A stretch of DNA of 46,003 nucleotides from an uncultured Lachnospiraceae bacterium (GCA_947630595.1 CANRIG010000018.1:1-46003); one strand, 5' to 3'; positions 17,278 through 24,782 are shown, counted from the stretch's first letter. The notes: generated by a model not told the origin, from the letters alone. Numbers and translations: made by a program.

Positions 17278-17672
17278 CTCTTTTCCGCTCCTTCCGTTTT
17301 CCCGGCGGCATCCGCGCCGCCCGCAAGCATCGCGATCACCTCGTCCCGGCTGATGCCGAGCCGGCCGGCCTCCGCCAGCAGGCTCTTTACGTAATCCTCG
17401 TAAAAACGCTCCCGCCGCTTCTCCATGATCTTCTGTCTGGCCCCGGCGGCGACAAACATGCCGATGCCGCGCCGCTTGTAGAGAATGCCTTCGTCAACCA
17501 GCAGATTGACGCCCTTGGCCGCGGTCGCCGGGTTGATCGTATAGAGCCGCGCCAGCTCGTTGGTGCTGGGCACCCGCTCCTCCTCCATCAGCACGTCGCG
17601 GAGGATATCGTTTTCGATCAGTTCCTTTATCTGAATGTAGATGGATTTTTCCTGTGTCAGGATCTCCTTCAA
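17274..17672 (-). CDS. GntR family transcriptional regulator (YtrA subfamily)
   Basis: A small 132-residue regulator. It has a GntR winged helix (about residues 8-75: IYIQIKELIENDILRD, VPSTNELARLYTINPATAAKGVNLLVDEGILYKRRGIGMFV). A short helical tail KRRERFYEDYVKSLLAEAGRLGISRDEVIAML follows. A TTG start at 17672 is chosen because it lies 9 nt after GAGGAGG and gives the normal YtrA length; upstream in-frame ATGs lack binding sites, and the farthest overlaps the -10 box. YtrA proteins repress their own operon. Here that operon is regulator, ATPase-fusion and permease, with 4-nt overlap to the ATPase. A candidate operator covers the promoter at 17845-17868. Confidence 0.9.
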   Translation of the reverse strand: MKEILTQEKSIYIQIKELIENDILRDVLMEEERVPSTNELARLYTINPATAAKGVNLLVDEGILYKRRGIGMFVAAGARQKIMEKRRERFYEDYVKSLLAEAGRLGISRDEVIAMLAGGADAAGKTEGAEKR

Positions 17673-17689
17673 CCGGTTTTTCCTCCTCT

Positions 17690-17832
17690 CCGCTGTCCGC
17701 CAGGCGTCGTTTTGCATAACTCTTTGCATGAGTCTTTGCTTGATTCCTGTTGATTTTTTGCATGAAACTATGCGTAACTTTTGCCTGATTCCCTGTTTGC
17801 TTCTCGCGCATCTCTTTGTTTTCATGCAAAAC
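17690..17832 (-). repeat. Tandemly duplicated leader with repeated ATGCAAA motifs
   Basis: The leader between the promoter and the GntR start is a degenerate direct duplication of about 45 nt. Both halves contain CAGG(G)AATCA(A/G)GCAAA followed by TTATGCAAAA or TTTCATGCAAAA. ATGCAAA or a close variant occurs at least five times. Frames crossing it remain open, but none has a ribosome binding site. Whether it is regulatory is unknown. Confidence 0.65.
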
Positions 17833-17844
17833 CTTTGCTTAATT

Positions 17845-17894
17845 GGTTCATTGCTTATGTAATTAACCATAGCACCAAAAAGGCACTTTGTCAA
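17845..17894 (-). promoter_or_regulatory. Promoter and candidate YtrA operator
   Basis: Minus strand: consensus -35 TTGACA (17889-17894), 17-nt spacer, -10 TATGGT (17866-17871). A 24-nt dyad at 17845-17868, pattern GGTTnATTnC, 4 nt, GnAATnAACC, overlaps the end of the -10 and the start site. That is the position expected for autorepression by the GntR protein. Confidence 0.75.
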
Positions 17895-17946
17895 CACCAA
17901 AAAAAATTTTCCGTACAGCTTTTCCGCGCAAAAATCCGCCCGGACG

Positions 17947-17968
17947 CAAAAGGGCTGCGGGCGCAGCC
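17947..17968 (-). terminator. Terminator after kdpE
   Basis: On the minus strand GGCTGC-GCCC-GCAGCC is followed by CTTTTG, 4 nt after the kdpE stop. It separates the potassium operon from the GntR unit. Confidence 0.6.
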
Positions 17969-17971
17969 GCT

Positions 17972-18670
17972 TCACTCCGCCCGCAGCATCCGGTAGCCGA
18001 TACCGACATGCGTCTGGATATACTGGCGGGAATCCCCGCCGCTCTCCAGCTTCTTGCGCAGAGTGGCCATGAACACCCGCAGGGAGGCGACGTCATTTTC
18101 CCAGCTGCTGCCCCAGATCTGCTGCGTGATGTAGGTATGCGTCAGCACCTTGCCCAGGTTCTGCGAGAGCAGGCAGAGCAGCTTATATTCGATCGGCGTC
18201 AGGTGCAGCTCCTTTTCCTCCAGCCAGGCGCATCCGGCCGCGTAATCGATTCTCAGCGCTCCGTTGACGAAGACGGAACCGCCGGATTTTTCCTGCGCCA
18301 TCAGCGCAAAGTGGCGCTGGGTCACGCGCAGGCGCGCCAGCAGCTCCTCCACGGAAAACGGTTTCGTCAGATAATCGTCCGCCCCGGCGTCCAGGGCGTC
18401 GATCTTGTCCGTATCCTCGCTGCGCGCGCTGATGACAATGATGGGCGTGTTGGACCAGGTGCGGATGCGGCGGATGATTTCCACGCCGTCGATGTCCGGC
18501 AGCCCCAGATCCAGCAGAATCACATCCGGGTTGTGGGAGGTGACCTCCAGAATGGCCGTCTCCCCGTTTTCCGCCGTCAGATAGCGGTAGCCGTGCGCGT
18601 TCAGCGTCGTCGTGATCAGGTTGCGCACCGGCGCGTCGTCCTCTACCACCAGTACCAGAAATTTATTCAT
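17972..18670 (-). CDS. kdpE: Response regulator KdpE
   Basis: An OmpR-type response regulator of 232 residues. The receiver domain (about residues 1-120) has acidic pocket VVEDDAP, phospho-acceptor Asp in VILLDLGLPDIDG, Ser/Thr in VISARSE and Lys in YLTKPFSVEELLARL. The C-terminal winged helix (about 130-230) has LTPIEYKLLCLLSQNLGKVLTHTYI and VFMATLRKKLE..RQYIQTHVGIGYRM, matching the KdpE subgroup. Its start overlaps the kdpD stop by 8 nt, so the pair is translationally coupled. KdpE usually activates kdpFABC; no kdpFABC is visible here and the operon instead carries ktrB/ktrA, so it may control Ktr uptake (inference). Confidence 0.93.
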   Translation of the reverse strand: MNKFLVLVVEDDAPVRNLITTTLNAHGYRYLTAENGETAILEVTSHNPDVILLDLGLPDIDGVEIIRRIRTWSNTPIIVISARSEDTDKIDALDAGADDYLTKPFSVEELLARLRVTQRHFALMAQEKSGGSVFVNGALRIDYAAGCAWLEEKELHLTPIEYKLLCLLSQNLGKVLTHTYITQQIWGSSWENDVASLRVFMATLRKKLESGGDSRQYIQTHVGIGYRMLRAE

Positions 18671-20711
18671 GCAGCTGCACCTCCTCCAAAGGCAGGGTAA
18701 ATGTGAACACGGCTCCGTGCGGCTGCGCGTCCGACACCCGGATGGTTCCGCCGTGCGCCGTCACGATGGACCTGCAGAGCGCCAGCCCCAGGCCCAGGCT
18801 GCGGCGGCCGTCCTTCACCGGATGTTCCCCGGTGTAAAACAGTTCAAAAATCTGCGGCTTCATCTCATCCGGAATCCCGGGCCCGTCGTCCGCGATGCGG
18901 ATCACCGCCATCTTTTCCTCCCGGTACGTCTCGACGGCAATCTCCGACCCGGCCGGCGTATATTTGACGGCGTTGTTGACGATATTGATGATCACCTGCA
19001 CGATCAGCCGCGCGTCCATCCGCGCCAGCAGCAGCTCGCCGGTGCTGTGCACGGCAATCCGGTGCTCCGCGCTTTTGCGGTCGAGGTGCTGCAGCGCCTC
19101 CTCCACCACCTCGTCCACCAGCTCCGCGGTGGCCCGCAGCTTCACTCCCCCGCCCTCCATGCGGGTGACGGAGAGCAGGTTTTCGATGAGGTTGATCAGC
19201 CAGACCGCGTCGTCGTAAATATCCGCATAAAGCCGCTGCTTTGTGGCTTCGTCAAAGCTGTCGCCGCTGTTCATGAGATTGCTGGCGTTGCCGGAAATGG
19301 AGGTCAGCGGCGTGCGCAGGTCATGGGAAATCGTGCGCAGCAGATTGGCCCGCAGCTGTTCGTTCTCCGCAAGAATGGCCGCCTCCTCTTTTTCCCGCGC
19401 GTTGCGCTCGTTCTCCAGCGCCAGCGCGCACTCGCCGAGAATCGACATCAGAATCCCCTGCTCAAACGCGTCGATCGGATGCTCCCTGACATCAATGTCG
19501 GCCGCGCCGTAGATTTTGTCGCCCATGCGGATCGGGTAGCGCACTCTCCCGCCTTCCGCCGTGCTTCCGGCTGCGCCTGGGCTGATGCCTGCTGTGCTTT
19601 CCGCTGTACTTCTGCTCGCATCCGCTGTGTTTCCGGCGGCGCTGAGGCTGTCGCCCGCTGTATTTCCGGCCGTGCTGAGGCTGTCGTCCTCTGCATTTCC
19701 GGCCGCGCTGAGGCTGTCGCCCGCTGTATTTCCGGCCGCGCCGGCGTCGTCCGCCGCGCGCAGGTGAATCTCCGTCTCCCGCCCCGTCAGCTTGGAGAGC
19801 TGGTCCGCCGTCGCCCGCACAATCGCCTCCCGCCCCTCGGCCTGCTGCAGAAGCTGGTTGGTATCCAGCAGAATCTTGGTGCGGTACGCGGACCGGGCCG
19901 CCTGCCGCGCCAGGTCTTTCATGCGCGCCGCCAGCGTGCCGGTGAGCAGCGAGGCCAGCAGCATCACCAGAAACGTCATCGGATAGCCGATGTCGTAGGC
20001 AAGCAGCGTATAGCGCGGGTCCGTAAACAGATAGTTGAAGATGAACACGCTGGCCACCGAGCTGAGCACGCCGTATATCATGTGGTCCGTCGCCACGGAG
20101 GTGATCAGAACGCCCAGAATGTACACGGTGATGATGTTGGCGTCCGTGAAGCCGTAGCGGTAAAAAAACAGGCTCAGCGCCGTCGCCAGCAAAAGCGAGA
20201 ACGCGCTTTTGGCCGTGTCCCGCCAGGAAAACACGGCCCTGTGCCGGCGGCCGCGCCGGATCCGGTAGCTGGAATCGGCGAGGCTGTCCGGGATAATATA
20301 AATTTCGGTATTCGGCGCAAAGGCGATCAGCCGGTCCGTCAGCGTGTTGCGCCAGAACAGGCGCCGGTCGGCAGCGCTGCTGTGCCCGACCACAATTTTG
20401 GTGACGCCGTTTAAGCGGGCGAACTCCGCGATCTGGTAGGAAATGTCGTCCCCGTACACGTGCTCCACGGAAGCGCCCAGCTCCTGCGCCAGCCGCGTGT
20501 GCGCCTGCAGCCGGCTGCGGTCCTCCTCCGCGGCCGCGGCAAAATCCGGCGTCTCCACAAACAGCGCGGTCAGGATGCCGTGATATGCCTCAGCCATCCG
20601 CGCCGCCGTGCGTATGATGCGCACATTGGAGGGCGCGGGCGACAGACACAGCAGAATATGCTCATCGGCCTGTACTGTATTCGATTCCGTGATGCCCCGC
20701 GTTTCGTCCAT
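18663..20711 (-). CDS. kdpD: Sensor histidine kinase KdpD, short form
   Basis: The 682-residue product has a Usp-like domain (about residues 18-140). A four-helix DUF4118 membrane segment follows (about 165-265: SLLLATALSLFFYRYG.., DHMIYGVLSSVASVFIFNYLF), with PRYTLLAYD as in KdpD. Then come a GAF-type region (about 285-445), HisKA with phospho-His in TISHDLRTPLTSISGNASNLM, and a HATPase (NIVNNAVKYTPAG, DDGPGIP, GLGLALC). The classical N-terminal KdpD Walker-type domain (about 200 residues) is missing. The GAF-like region is interrupted by about six Ala/Gly/Ser/Asp-rich 11-residue repeats (see 19555-19755). The ribosome binding site is weak (AGGGA); the start overlaps the small upstream membrane-protein gene by 50 nt. 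Confidence 0.9.
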   Translation of the reverse strand: MDETRGITESNTVQADEHILLCLSPAPSNVRIIRTAARMAEAYHGILTALFVETPDFAAAAEEDRSRLQAHTRLAQELGASVEHVYGDDISYQIAEFARLNGVTKIVVGHSSAADRRLFWRNTLTDRLIAFAPNTEIYIIPDSLADSSYRIRRGRRHRAVFSWRDTAKSAFSLLLATALSLFFYRYGFTDANIITVYILGVLITSVATDHMIYGVLSSVASVFIFNYLFTDPRYTLLAYDIGYPMTFLVMLLASLLTGTLAARMKDLARQAARSAYRTKILLDTNQLLQQAEGREAIVRATADQLSKLTGRETEIHLRAADDAGAAGNTAGDSLSAAGNAEDDSLSTAGNTAGDSLSAAGNTADASRSTAESTAGISPGAAGSTAEGGRVRYPIRMGDKIYGAADIDVREHPIDAFEQGILMSILGECALALENERNAREKEEAAILAENEQLRANLLRTISHDLRTPLTSISGNASNLMNSGDSFDEATKQRLYADIYDDAVWLINLIENLLSVTRMEGGGVKLRATAELVDEVVEEALQHLDRKSAEHRIAVHSTGELLLARMDARLIVQVIINIVNNAVKYTPAGSEIAVETYREEKMAVIRIADDGPGIPDEMKPQIFELFYTGEHPVKDGRRSLGLGLALCRSIVTAHGGTIRVSDAQPHGAVFTFTLPLEEVQLHE
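19555..19755 (-). repeat. 33-nt tandem repeats inside kdpD
   Basis: About six copies of a 33-nt unit encode 11-residue Ala-Gly-Asn-Thr-Ala-Gly-Asp-Ser-Leu-Ser-like repeats between the membrane segment and the kinase domain. Three adjacent copies are almost identical; the outer ones are degenerate. Period is a multiple of three, so the frame survives changes in copy number. Confidence 0.85.
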
Positions 20712-21033
20712 TTCGTTTCCCTGCTTTGCCGAATTTCTTTTTCTGATTATAACACGTTTTTTCGCGCTGTGGTATATACCTGTAATTTCCCGCAGCAGCC
20801 GCGGCTGTGCCCGGTCTGTCCGCCGCCTCGTCCTCCCATACGTACGGGAGTCCGTTCCAGCAGCCGGTTACCGGACTGCCGTCTTCCGGCGCTTTGACCG
20901 TCCCGCTTTGCTCCCCGTCCTTTTCCATGCCGGCAAACACGATCCGGTCGGCAATCCTTACTCCGATGCGTATGACCAGACTCATTGCCGCAATGCATAA
21001 AAGAAACACCCCGCCCAGATAAATGTCCGTCAT
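20662..21033 (-). CDS. Small membrane protein between ktrA and kdpD
   Basis: The 123-residue product begins with a membrane helix (about residues 3-30: LGGVFLLCIAAMSLVIRIGVRIADRIVF); the rest is polar and contains no motif I recognise. The ATG follows GAAGGGGGCG, a convincing ribosome binding site, 26 nt after ktrA. The 3' end overlaps kdpD by 50 nt in another frame. Its position in a potassium operon suggests a small accessory subunit, but that is inference. The C-terminal 40 residues could be read-through rather than conserved protein. Confidence 0.6.
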   Translation of the reverse strand: MTDIYLGGVFLLCIAAMSLVIRIGVRIADRIVFAGMEKDGEQSGTVKAPEDGSPVTGCWNGLPYVWEDEAADRPGTAAAAAGNYRYIPQREKTCYNQKKKFGKAGKRNGRNAGHHGIEYSTGR

Positions 21034-21058
21034 ACCAACGCCCCCTTCCGCTGCTCTC

Positions 21059-21706
21059 TCAGATATGGAAATACTTCTGCACCTCCCGCTGGTTGCCCAG
21101 GATCAGCACCGTCGTCCCCGCCGCAAAGACGGTCTGCGGCGTGATGTTCAGATCCAGCCTGCCGCCGCGGCGGATTCCCATAATGTTCATGCTGTATTTT
21201 TTGCGGATATCCATTTCTCCCACCGTTTTGCCCTGCCACGACCGCGGCACCTCCAGCTCGTAGACCGCGTAATCGTCGCTTAATTCAATATAATCCAGAA
21301 TGTGATCCGAACTGTAGCGGACGGCGGTCCAGACCGCCAGCTGGCGCTCCGGGTAGACGACCTCGTCGGCGCCGTTGCGCAGCAGGAATTTCGCGTGGAC
21401 GTCCCGTCCGGCCTGCGACACCACCAGCTTCGCTCCCAGCTCCTTGACCAGCGAGGTCGTCTCCAGCGAGCTCTGGAAGTCGTCCCCGATGGCCACGATA
21501 CAGACGTCAAAGTCCCGCACCCCCAGCGTTTTCAGGAAAGAACGGCTGGTGCTGTCCCCGATCTGCGCGTTCGTCACATAGGGGAGCACCTGGTTCACCC
21601 GCTCCTCGTTCCGGTCCACCGCCATCACCTGGTGTTTCAGTTCATACAGTTTTTCCGCCACATGCCGTCCGAAACGGCCCAGCCCGATCAGTAATATTGT
21701 CTTCAT
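21059..21706 (-). CDS. ktrA: KtrA, cytoplasmic RCK gating subunit of potassium uptake
   Basis: KtrA forms the cytoplasmic octameric ring that gates KtrB in response to nucleotides. The 215-residue product has a Rossmann RCK_N domain with ILLIGLGRFGRHVAEKLYELKHQVMAVDRNEERV, where the GxGxxG and terminal Asp bind nucleotide. VTNAQIGDSTSRSFLKTLGVRDFDVCIVAIGD and the LGAKLVVSQAGRDVHAKFLLRNGADEVVYPE segment follow. RCK_C (about residues 135-215) is the site where many KtrA proteins bind c-di-AMP. The single-RCK length separates it from full TrkA. It follows ktrB by 13 nt with GAGAGGTG before its ATG. Confidence 0.95.
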   Translation of the reverse strand: MKTILLIGLGRFGRHVAEKLYELKHQVMAVDRNEERVNQVLPYVTNAQIGDSTSRSFLKTLGVRDFDVCIVAIGDDFQSSLETTSLVKELGAKLVVSQAGRDVHAKFLLRNGADEVVYPERQLAVWTAVRYSSDHILDYIELSDDYAVYELEVPRSWQGKTVGEMDIRKKYSMNIMGIRRGGRLDLNITPQTVFAAGTTVLILGNQREVQKYFHI

Positions 21707-21719
21707 ACCGCTGCACCTC

Positions 21720-23054
21720 TCATCCTACCGTAATGCTTTCCTGCGGATAATTCATACCGTCGCGGTGCGTGTCCGAAAGCGCCGCAAAGATCAGCGTCAG
21801 CCCGCCCACCCGGCCGAAGAACATCAGCAGAATCAGCATCATCCGCGACGCCGCGCCCAGCTGCGGCGTAATGCCCAGCGTCAGCCCCACCGTTCCGATC
21901 GCCGACGCCGTCTCAAACAGCGCCGTCAGCACGGGAATCCGCTCCACGTAGCTGATGACGGCGGCTCCGCTCACAAACAGCATCAGATACATCAGGAAAA
22001 TGGCTGCCGCGTTGCGGACGCTGCCGGCCGGAATCCTCCGCCCGAAGAAATGCGCGCATTCCCTGCGCCGGAACACGGCCGCCGCGGATGCGGCGAGCAC
22101 CGCCACGGTCGTCGTTTTCATGCCGCCGGCCGTCGAGCCCGGGGAGCCTCCGATCAGCATCAGGATCACCATCAGCAGCTTGCCCGTGTCGTGCAGCGCG
22201 CCCAGATCCGCCGAGTTGAAACCGGCGGTGCGCGTGGTCACCGACTGCAGCAGCGACATCCACAGCCGCTCTCCGAACCGCGCGTCCGCAAATTCACAGA
22301 AAAAGAAGTAAGCCGCCGGCAGCAGGATCAGCAGCGCCGACACGCACAGGATCACCTTGCTCTGCATACGGTAGCGCCGCAGATGATGGCGGTTGCGTCG
22401 GATATCGTCCCAGGTCAGAAATCCGATGCCGCCTGCGATGATCAGGGCCATCACCGTCAGGTTGACCAGGGCGTTCCCGCGGTAGGCGGTCAGCGAAGAA
22501 AATGCCTCCCGATTCCCCATCAGGTCAAAGCCGGCGTTGCAGAACGCCGACACCGCGTGAAACAGCGCATACCAGATTCCGCGGCCCCAGCCGAATTCCG
22601 GCACAAAGGCCGGCAGAAGCAGAAGCGCGCCCGCGCCCTCGATCACGGCCGCCGTTTTCAGGATAAAGCCGGTCAGGCGAACGATTCCGCCCACCTGCGG
22701 CGCCGCGATCGCCTCCTGCATGGTCTGCCGCTGCATGAGACCGATCTTTCGTCCCGACAGCGTAAAGATCGATACCGCCATCGTGATTACGCCCATGCCG
22801 CCCACCTGAATCAGCAGCAGGATCACCGCCTGCCCGAAGCCGGACCAGTAGGTCGCCGTATCCCTCACCACGAGCCCGGTCACGCAGACCGCGGAGGTCG
22901 CCGTAAACAGCGCTTCCCCGGCGGAGGCACCGTTTCCGTCCGCGGTCGCGGCCGGAAGCATCAGCAGGATACTGCCCAGCAGGATCGCGGACATAAAACT
23001 CAGTATGATGATCTGAAACGAAGAAAATCGTCTGGACTGAAGCAAAGTACGCAC
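21720..23054 (-). CDS. ktrB: KtrB, potassium-translocating membrane subunit
   Basis: KtrB is the membrane channel-like subunit of sodium-dependent potassium uptake. The about 444-residue product contains the four pore loops with selectivity Gly residues: TATSAVCVTGLVV, HAVSAFCNAGFDLM, SVTTRTAGFNSADL and TASAIGTVGLTLGITP. Eight membrane helices separate them. The GTG at 23054 is chosen because the strong GGAGGTGAT lies 7-8 nt before it. An in-frame TTG at 23069 lies upstream of that site and an ATG at 23060 overlaps it. ktrB is first in the ktrB-ktrA-small protein-kdpD-kdpE unit. Confidence 0.95.
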   Translation of the reverse strand: MRTLLQSRRFSSFQIIILSFMSAILLGSILLMLPAATADGNGASAGEALFTATSAVCVTGLVVRDTATYWSGFGQAVILLLIQVGGMGVITMAVSIFTLSGRKIGLMQRQTMQEAIAAPQVGGIVRLTGFILKTAAVIEGAGALLLLPAFVPEFGWGRGIWYALFHAVSAFCNAGFDLMGNREAFSSLTAYRGNALVNLTVMALIIAGGIGFLTWDDIRRNRHHLRRYRMQSKVILCVSALLILLPAAYFFFCEFADARFGERLWMSLLQSVTTRTAGFNSADLGALHDTGKLLMVILMLIGGSPGSTAGGMKTTTVAVLAASAAAVFRRRECAHFFGRRIPAGSVRNAAAIFLMYLMLFVSGAAVISYVERIPVLTALFETASAIGTVGLTLGITPQLGAASRMMLILLMFFGRVGGLTLIFAALSDTHRDGMNYPQESITVG

Positions 23055-23069
23055 CTGCATCACCTCCAA

Positions 23070-23176
23070 TTACCTGTTCTTGTTGTACTCAGTATCGCAC
23101 AACATTCATTAAATTGGTGTTAACAAGTGCGCATTGACGTTAAGATTGTATAAAGATGAGATATTAACGTGAAAGT
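23070..23176 (-). promoter_or_regulatory. AT-rich regulatory region of the ktr-kdp operon
   Basis: The minus strand contains TTTATACAATCTTAACG, which resembles the T-rich TTTATAC...TTTACA element bound by KdpE in enteric bacteria. GTTAAT and GTTAACAC motifs flank it. A -10-like GATACT lies near 23088-23093, without a clear -35 box. No ydaO/c-di-AMP riboswitch is seen. Assignment is tentative. Confidence 0.35.
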
Positions 23177-23196
23177 TCAGAAAATGGCCGCCATGC

Positions 23197-23622
23197 TCAC
23201 AGCCGAATCGGCATGGTCGCAATCGCCGCCGCGCAGATCAGCCCGCCCGCCGCCAGCGAATCCTTGATCAGCCCGGTCGGATGTATGCCATTCAGCCAGA
23301 AGCAGTACAGGAAAAACAGCGCCGTCGCCGCCAGAAACACGAGCAGATGCCGCAGCGCATAGCGCTTCCGCGCCTGTTCGCCCGCCTCTTTTGCCTGTTC
23401 GTAGGTGACGCCGCCGATCCAGTACACGCTCTGCGTCACGTAAATGATCAGGAACAGCAGATCCAGCAGCAGAAGCAGCAGGAGGCCAAGGCCCTCCCCG
23501 GCGTTCAGGGAAAGCGGGAGCGCGCCGTAATCCGCCAGCGCGTATCCGATCATCAGCACGCAAAACAGTGCCATCCAGATCAGAAAGCCCTTATATGATT
23601 TGTCCGGATATTTTTCTTCCAT
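23197..23622 (-). CDS. Small membrane protein, four predicted helices
   Basis: Unrecognised. The ATG at 23622 follows GGAGGG by 7 nt, a better start than the ATG five codons upstream. The 141-residue product has hydrophobic segments near residues 13-35, 46-66, 92-112 and 118-138. A charged loop EQAKEAGEQARKRYALRH lies in the middle. No catalytic motif is visible. It lies downstream of thiN across a 38-nt repeat array, whose last degenerate unit runs into its ribosome binding site. It ends 143 nt before the ktr operon start. Confidence 0.65.
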   Translation of the reverse strand: MEEKYPDKSYKGFLIWMALFCVLMIGYALADYGALPLSLNAGEGLGLLLLLLLDLLFLIIYVTQSVYWIGGVTYEQAKEAGEQARKRYALRHLLVFLAATALFFLYCFWLNGIHPTGLIKDSLAAGGLICAAAIATMPIRL

Positions 23623-23637
23623 CTTCTTTCCCTCCAT

Positions 23638-23858
23638 AAAGTGTTCCGTTTATTTGGGCAGCCCTGCATCGTCGTTTCAGATACGCCCGATTTATTTCGA
23701 CATCTCCGGACGTTTCAGAAGCGCTCGATTCGTTCCGGCAGTGCCGGACATTTCAGAAGCATTCGGTTCATTCCGACAACGCCAGACGTTTCAGAAACAT
23801 TCGGTTCATTCCGGCAGCCCTGACTGGCTCAGAAGCGTTCGATTCGTTCCGGGAGTCC
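23638..23858 (-). repeat. 38-nt tandem array reiterating the 3' end of thiN
   Basis: Four 38-nt units and two more degenerate ones of about 42 and 30 nt run head to tail. The first unit contains the last nine sense/stop codons of thiN (Leu-Pro-Glu-Arg-Ile-Glu-Arg-Phe-stop). Later units in the gap keep the pattern CCGGAA-GAA-CGA then TTCTGA. So the end of the gene, including its stop codon, has been copied repeatedly into the intergenic space. The array fills the whole 190-nt gap to the next gene. Confidence 0.9.
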
Positions 23859-24482
23859 ATTTCCGACATCCCATAAAATTACCAGCGTTCCGTCGTGCAC
23901 CTCGACGCTGCTTTCCTGCCCGGTAAATTCGTTGCTGACGCCGCGCGTGATATCGCAGGTGAGCGTGTCGCCGCTCAGGGAATATTTCAGGCCGTGCTCC
24001 CAGACGTCCCGCGCCGGTTCGCTCAGGCAGAACACAGAAATCATCCCCCGCGCCTGCGCGCCGAAGCAGACGCGCCCGCAGGCAACCGCCGTGATGATGT
24101 TTCCGCCGCCGATCAGATACGGCTCCGCGCCGCCGCGGGCCAGCCCCATCAGAAGCTGCAGGTTCGCCAGCGTGTGATCCAGCCGTCCGCCGAGGCCGCC
24201 GTACAGCAGAAAGCGCCGGCATCCCTGCTGCTGCGCGTACGCCGCCGCCAGCGCCATGTCCGTATCGTCCTTGACCGGCGAATGCCGGATCATGTGCCGG
24301 TGCTGCGGCAGAATCTCAAGCGAATCAAAATCTCCCAGCAGCACGTCCGGCTCGATGCCGAGGCTCTTTAAATGCGTGTAGCCGCCGTCCGCCGCGATCA
24401 CCAGGTCTCCCTCCCGCGGCCGGATTTCCATCCCGTCAAAGCTGCCCGCACCCACGATAAAACACGTCTGACTGCCGTTCAT
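23829..24482 (-). CDS. thiN: Thiamine pyrophosphokinase
   Basis: Transfers pyrophosphate from ATP to thiamine to form the cofactor thiamine diphosphate in the cytoplasm. The 217-residue product is family length. It shows LVIAADGGYTHLKSLGIEPDVLLGDFDSL, where the DGG and GDFDS acidic residues bind Mg-ATP, and KDDTDMALAAAYA. LLYGGLGGRLDHTLANLQLL, the GGRxDH thiamine-binding motif, follows. The C-terminal domain has GDTLTCDITRGVSNEFT. The ATG follows AGGAGGAG. In many Bacillota thiN follows rsgA and rpe; here it stands alone. The end of the gene is reiterated in the downstream repeat array, and its leader contains another array. Confidence 0.96.
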   Translation of the reverse strand: MNGSQTCFIVGAGSFDGMEIRPREGDLVIAADGGYTHLKSLGIEPDVLLGDFDSLEILPQHRHMIRHSPVKDDTDMALAAAYAQQQGCRRFLLYGGLGGRLDHTLANLQLLMGLARGGAEPYLIGGGNIITAVACGRVCFGAQARGMISVFCLSEPARDVWEHGLKYSLSGDTLTCDITRGVSNEFTGQESSVEVHDGTLVILWDVGNGLPERIERF

Positions 24483-24493
24483 AGTCTCCTCCT

Positions 24494-24613
24494 GTCACAT
24501 ATGCGGTTCTTCTGTCGCATGTATTGTTCTTCTGTCGCGTGTATGGTTCTTCTTCCGCATGTGTGGTTCTCCTGCCGCATGTGTGGTTCTTCTTCCGCAT
24601 ATGCGGTTCTCTT
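24494..24613 (-). repeat. 20-nt tandem repeats in the thiN leader
   Basis: Six units of about 20 nt (minus strand roughly ATGCGGAAGAAGAACCACAC) lie between the thiN promoter and its ribosome binding site, so they form the 5' untranslated region. Most units contain ATG and an AGAAG or AGGAG run. The period shifts frame, so no long peptide is encoded. There is no TPP riboswitch signature. Confidence 0.85.
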
Positions 24614-24619
24614 TTTTAA

Positions 24620-24625
24620 ATTATA
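24620..24625 (-). promoter_or_regulatory. Extended -10 promoter of thiN
   Basis: Minus strand TGT-TATAAT: a consensus -10 with TG extension; the -35 is poor. It lies upstream of the 20-nt repeat array, giving a leader of about 130 nt. Upstream, 24684-24722 holds two direct copies of GAGGCTGCCGCACC. Confidence 0.65.
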
Positions 24626-24782
24626 ACACGGTTTGGACACCTGCAGACATATTTTTATCAAATATCTCCCGCCCGCGTAAAACGAGGCTGCCGCACCAGA
24701 GAAGAGGCTGCCGCACCGGAGAAAAGCGCTCCGGTTCAGCAGCCCCATGAAATTGCCCCGTAAAACCACTCGTCAGATTTGT

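Noticed and set aside
17673-17975. Long N-terminal extension of the GntR protein
   Set aside because: The frame is open, but its upstream ATGs lack binding sites, one overlaps the -10 box, and family length fits the TTG start at 17672.
23070-23176. c-di-AMP (ydaO) riboswitch before ktrB
   Set aside because: The gap is only about 115 nt, AT-rich, and shows no recognisable riboswitch core.
24483-24680. TPP riboswitch upstream of thiN
   Set aside because: Neither CTGAGA nor the downstream conserved block is present; the leader is a simple 20-nt tandem repeat.
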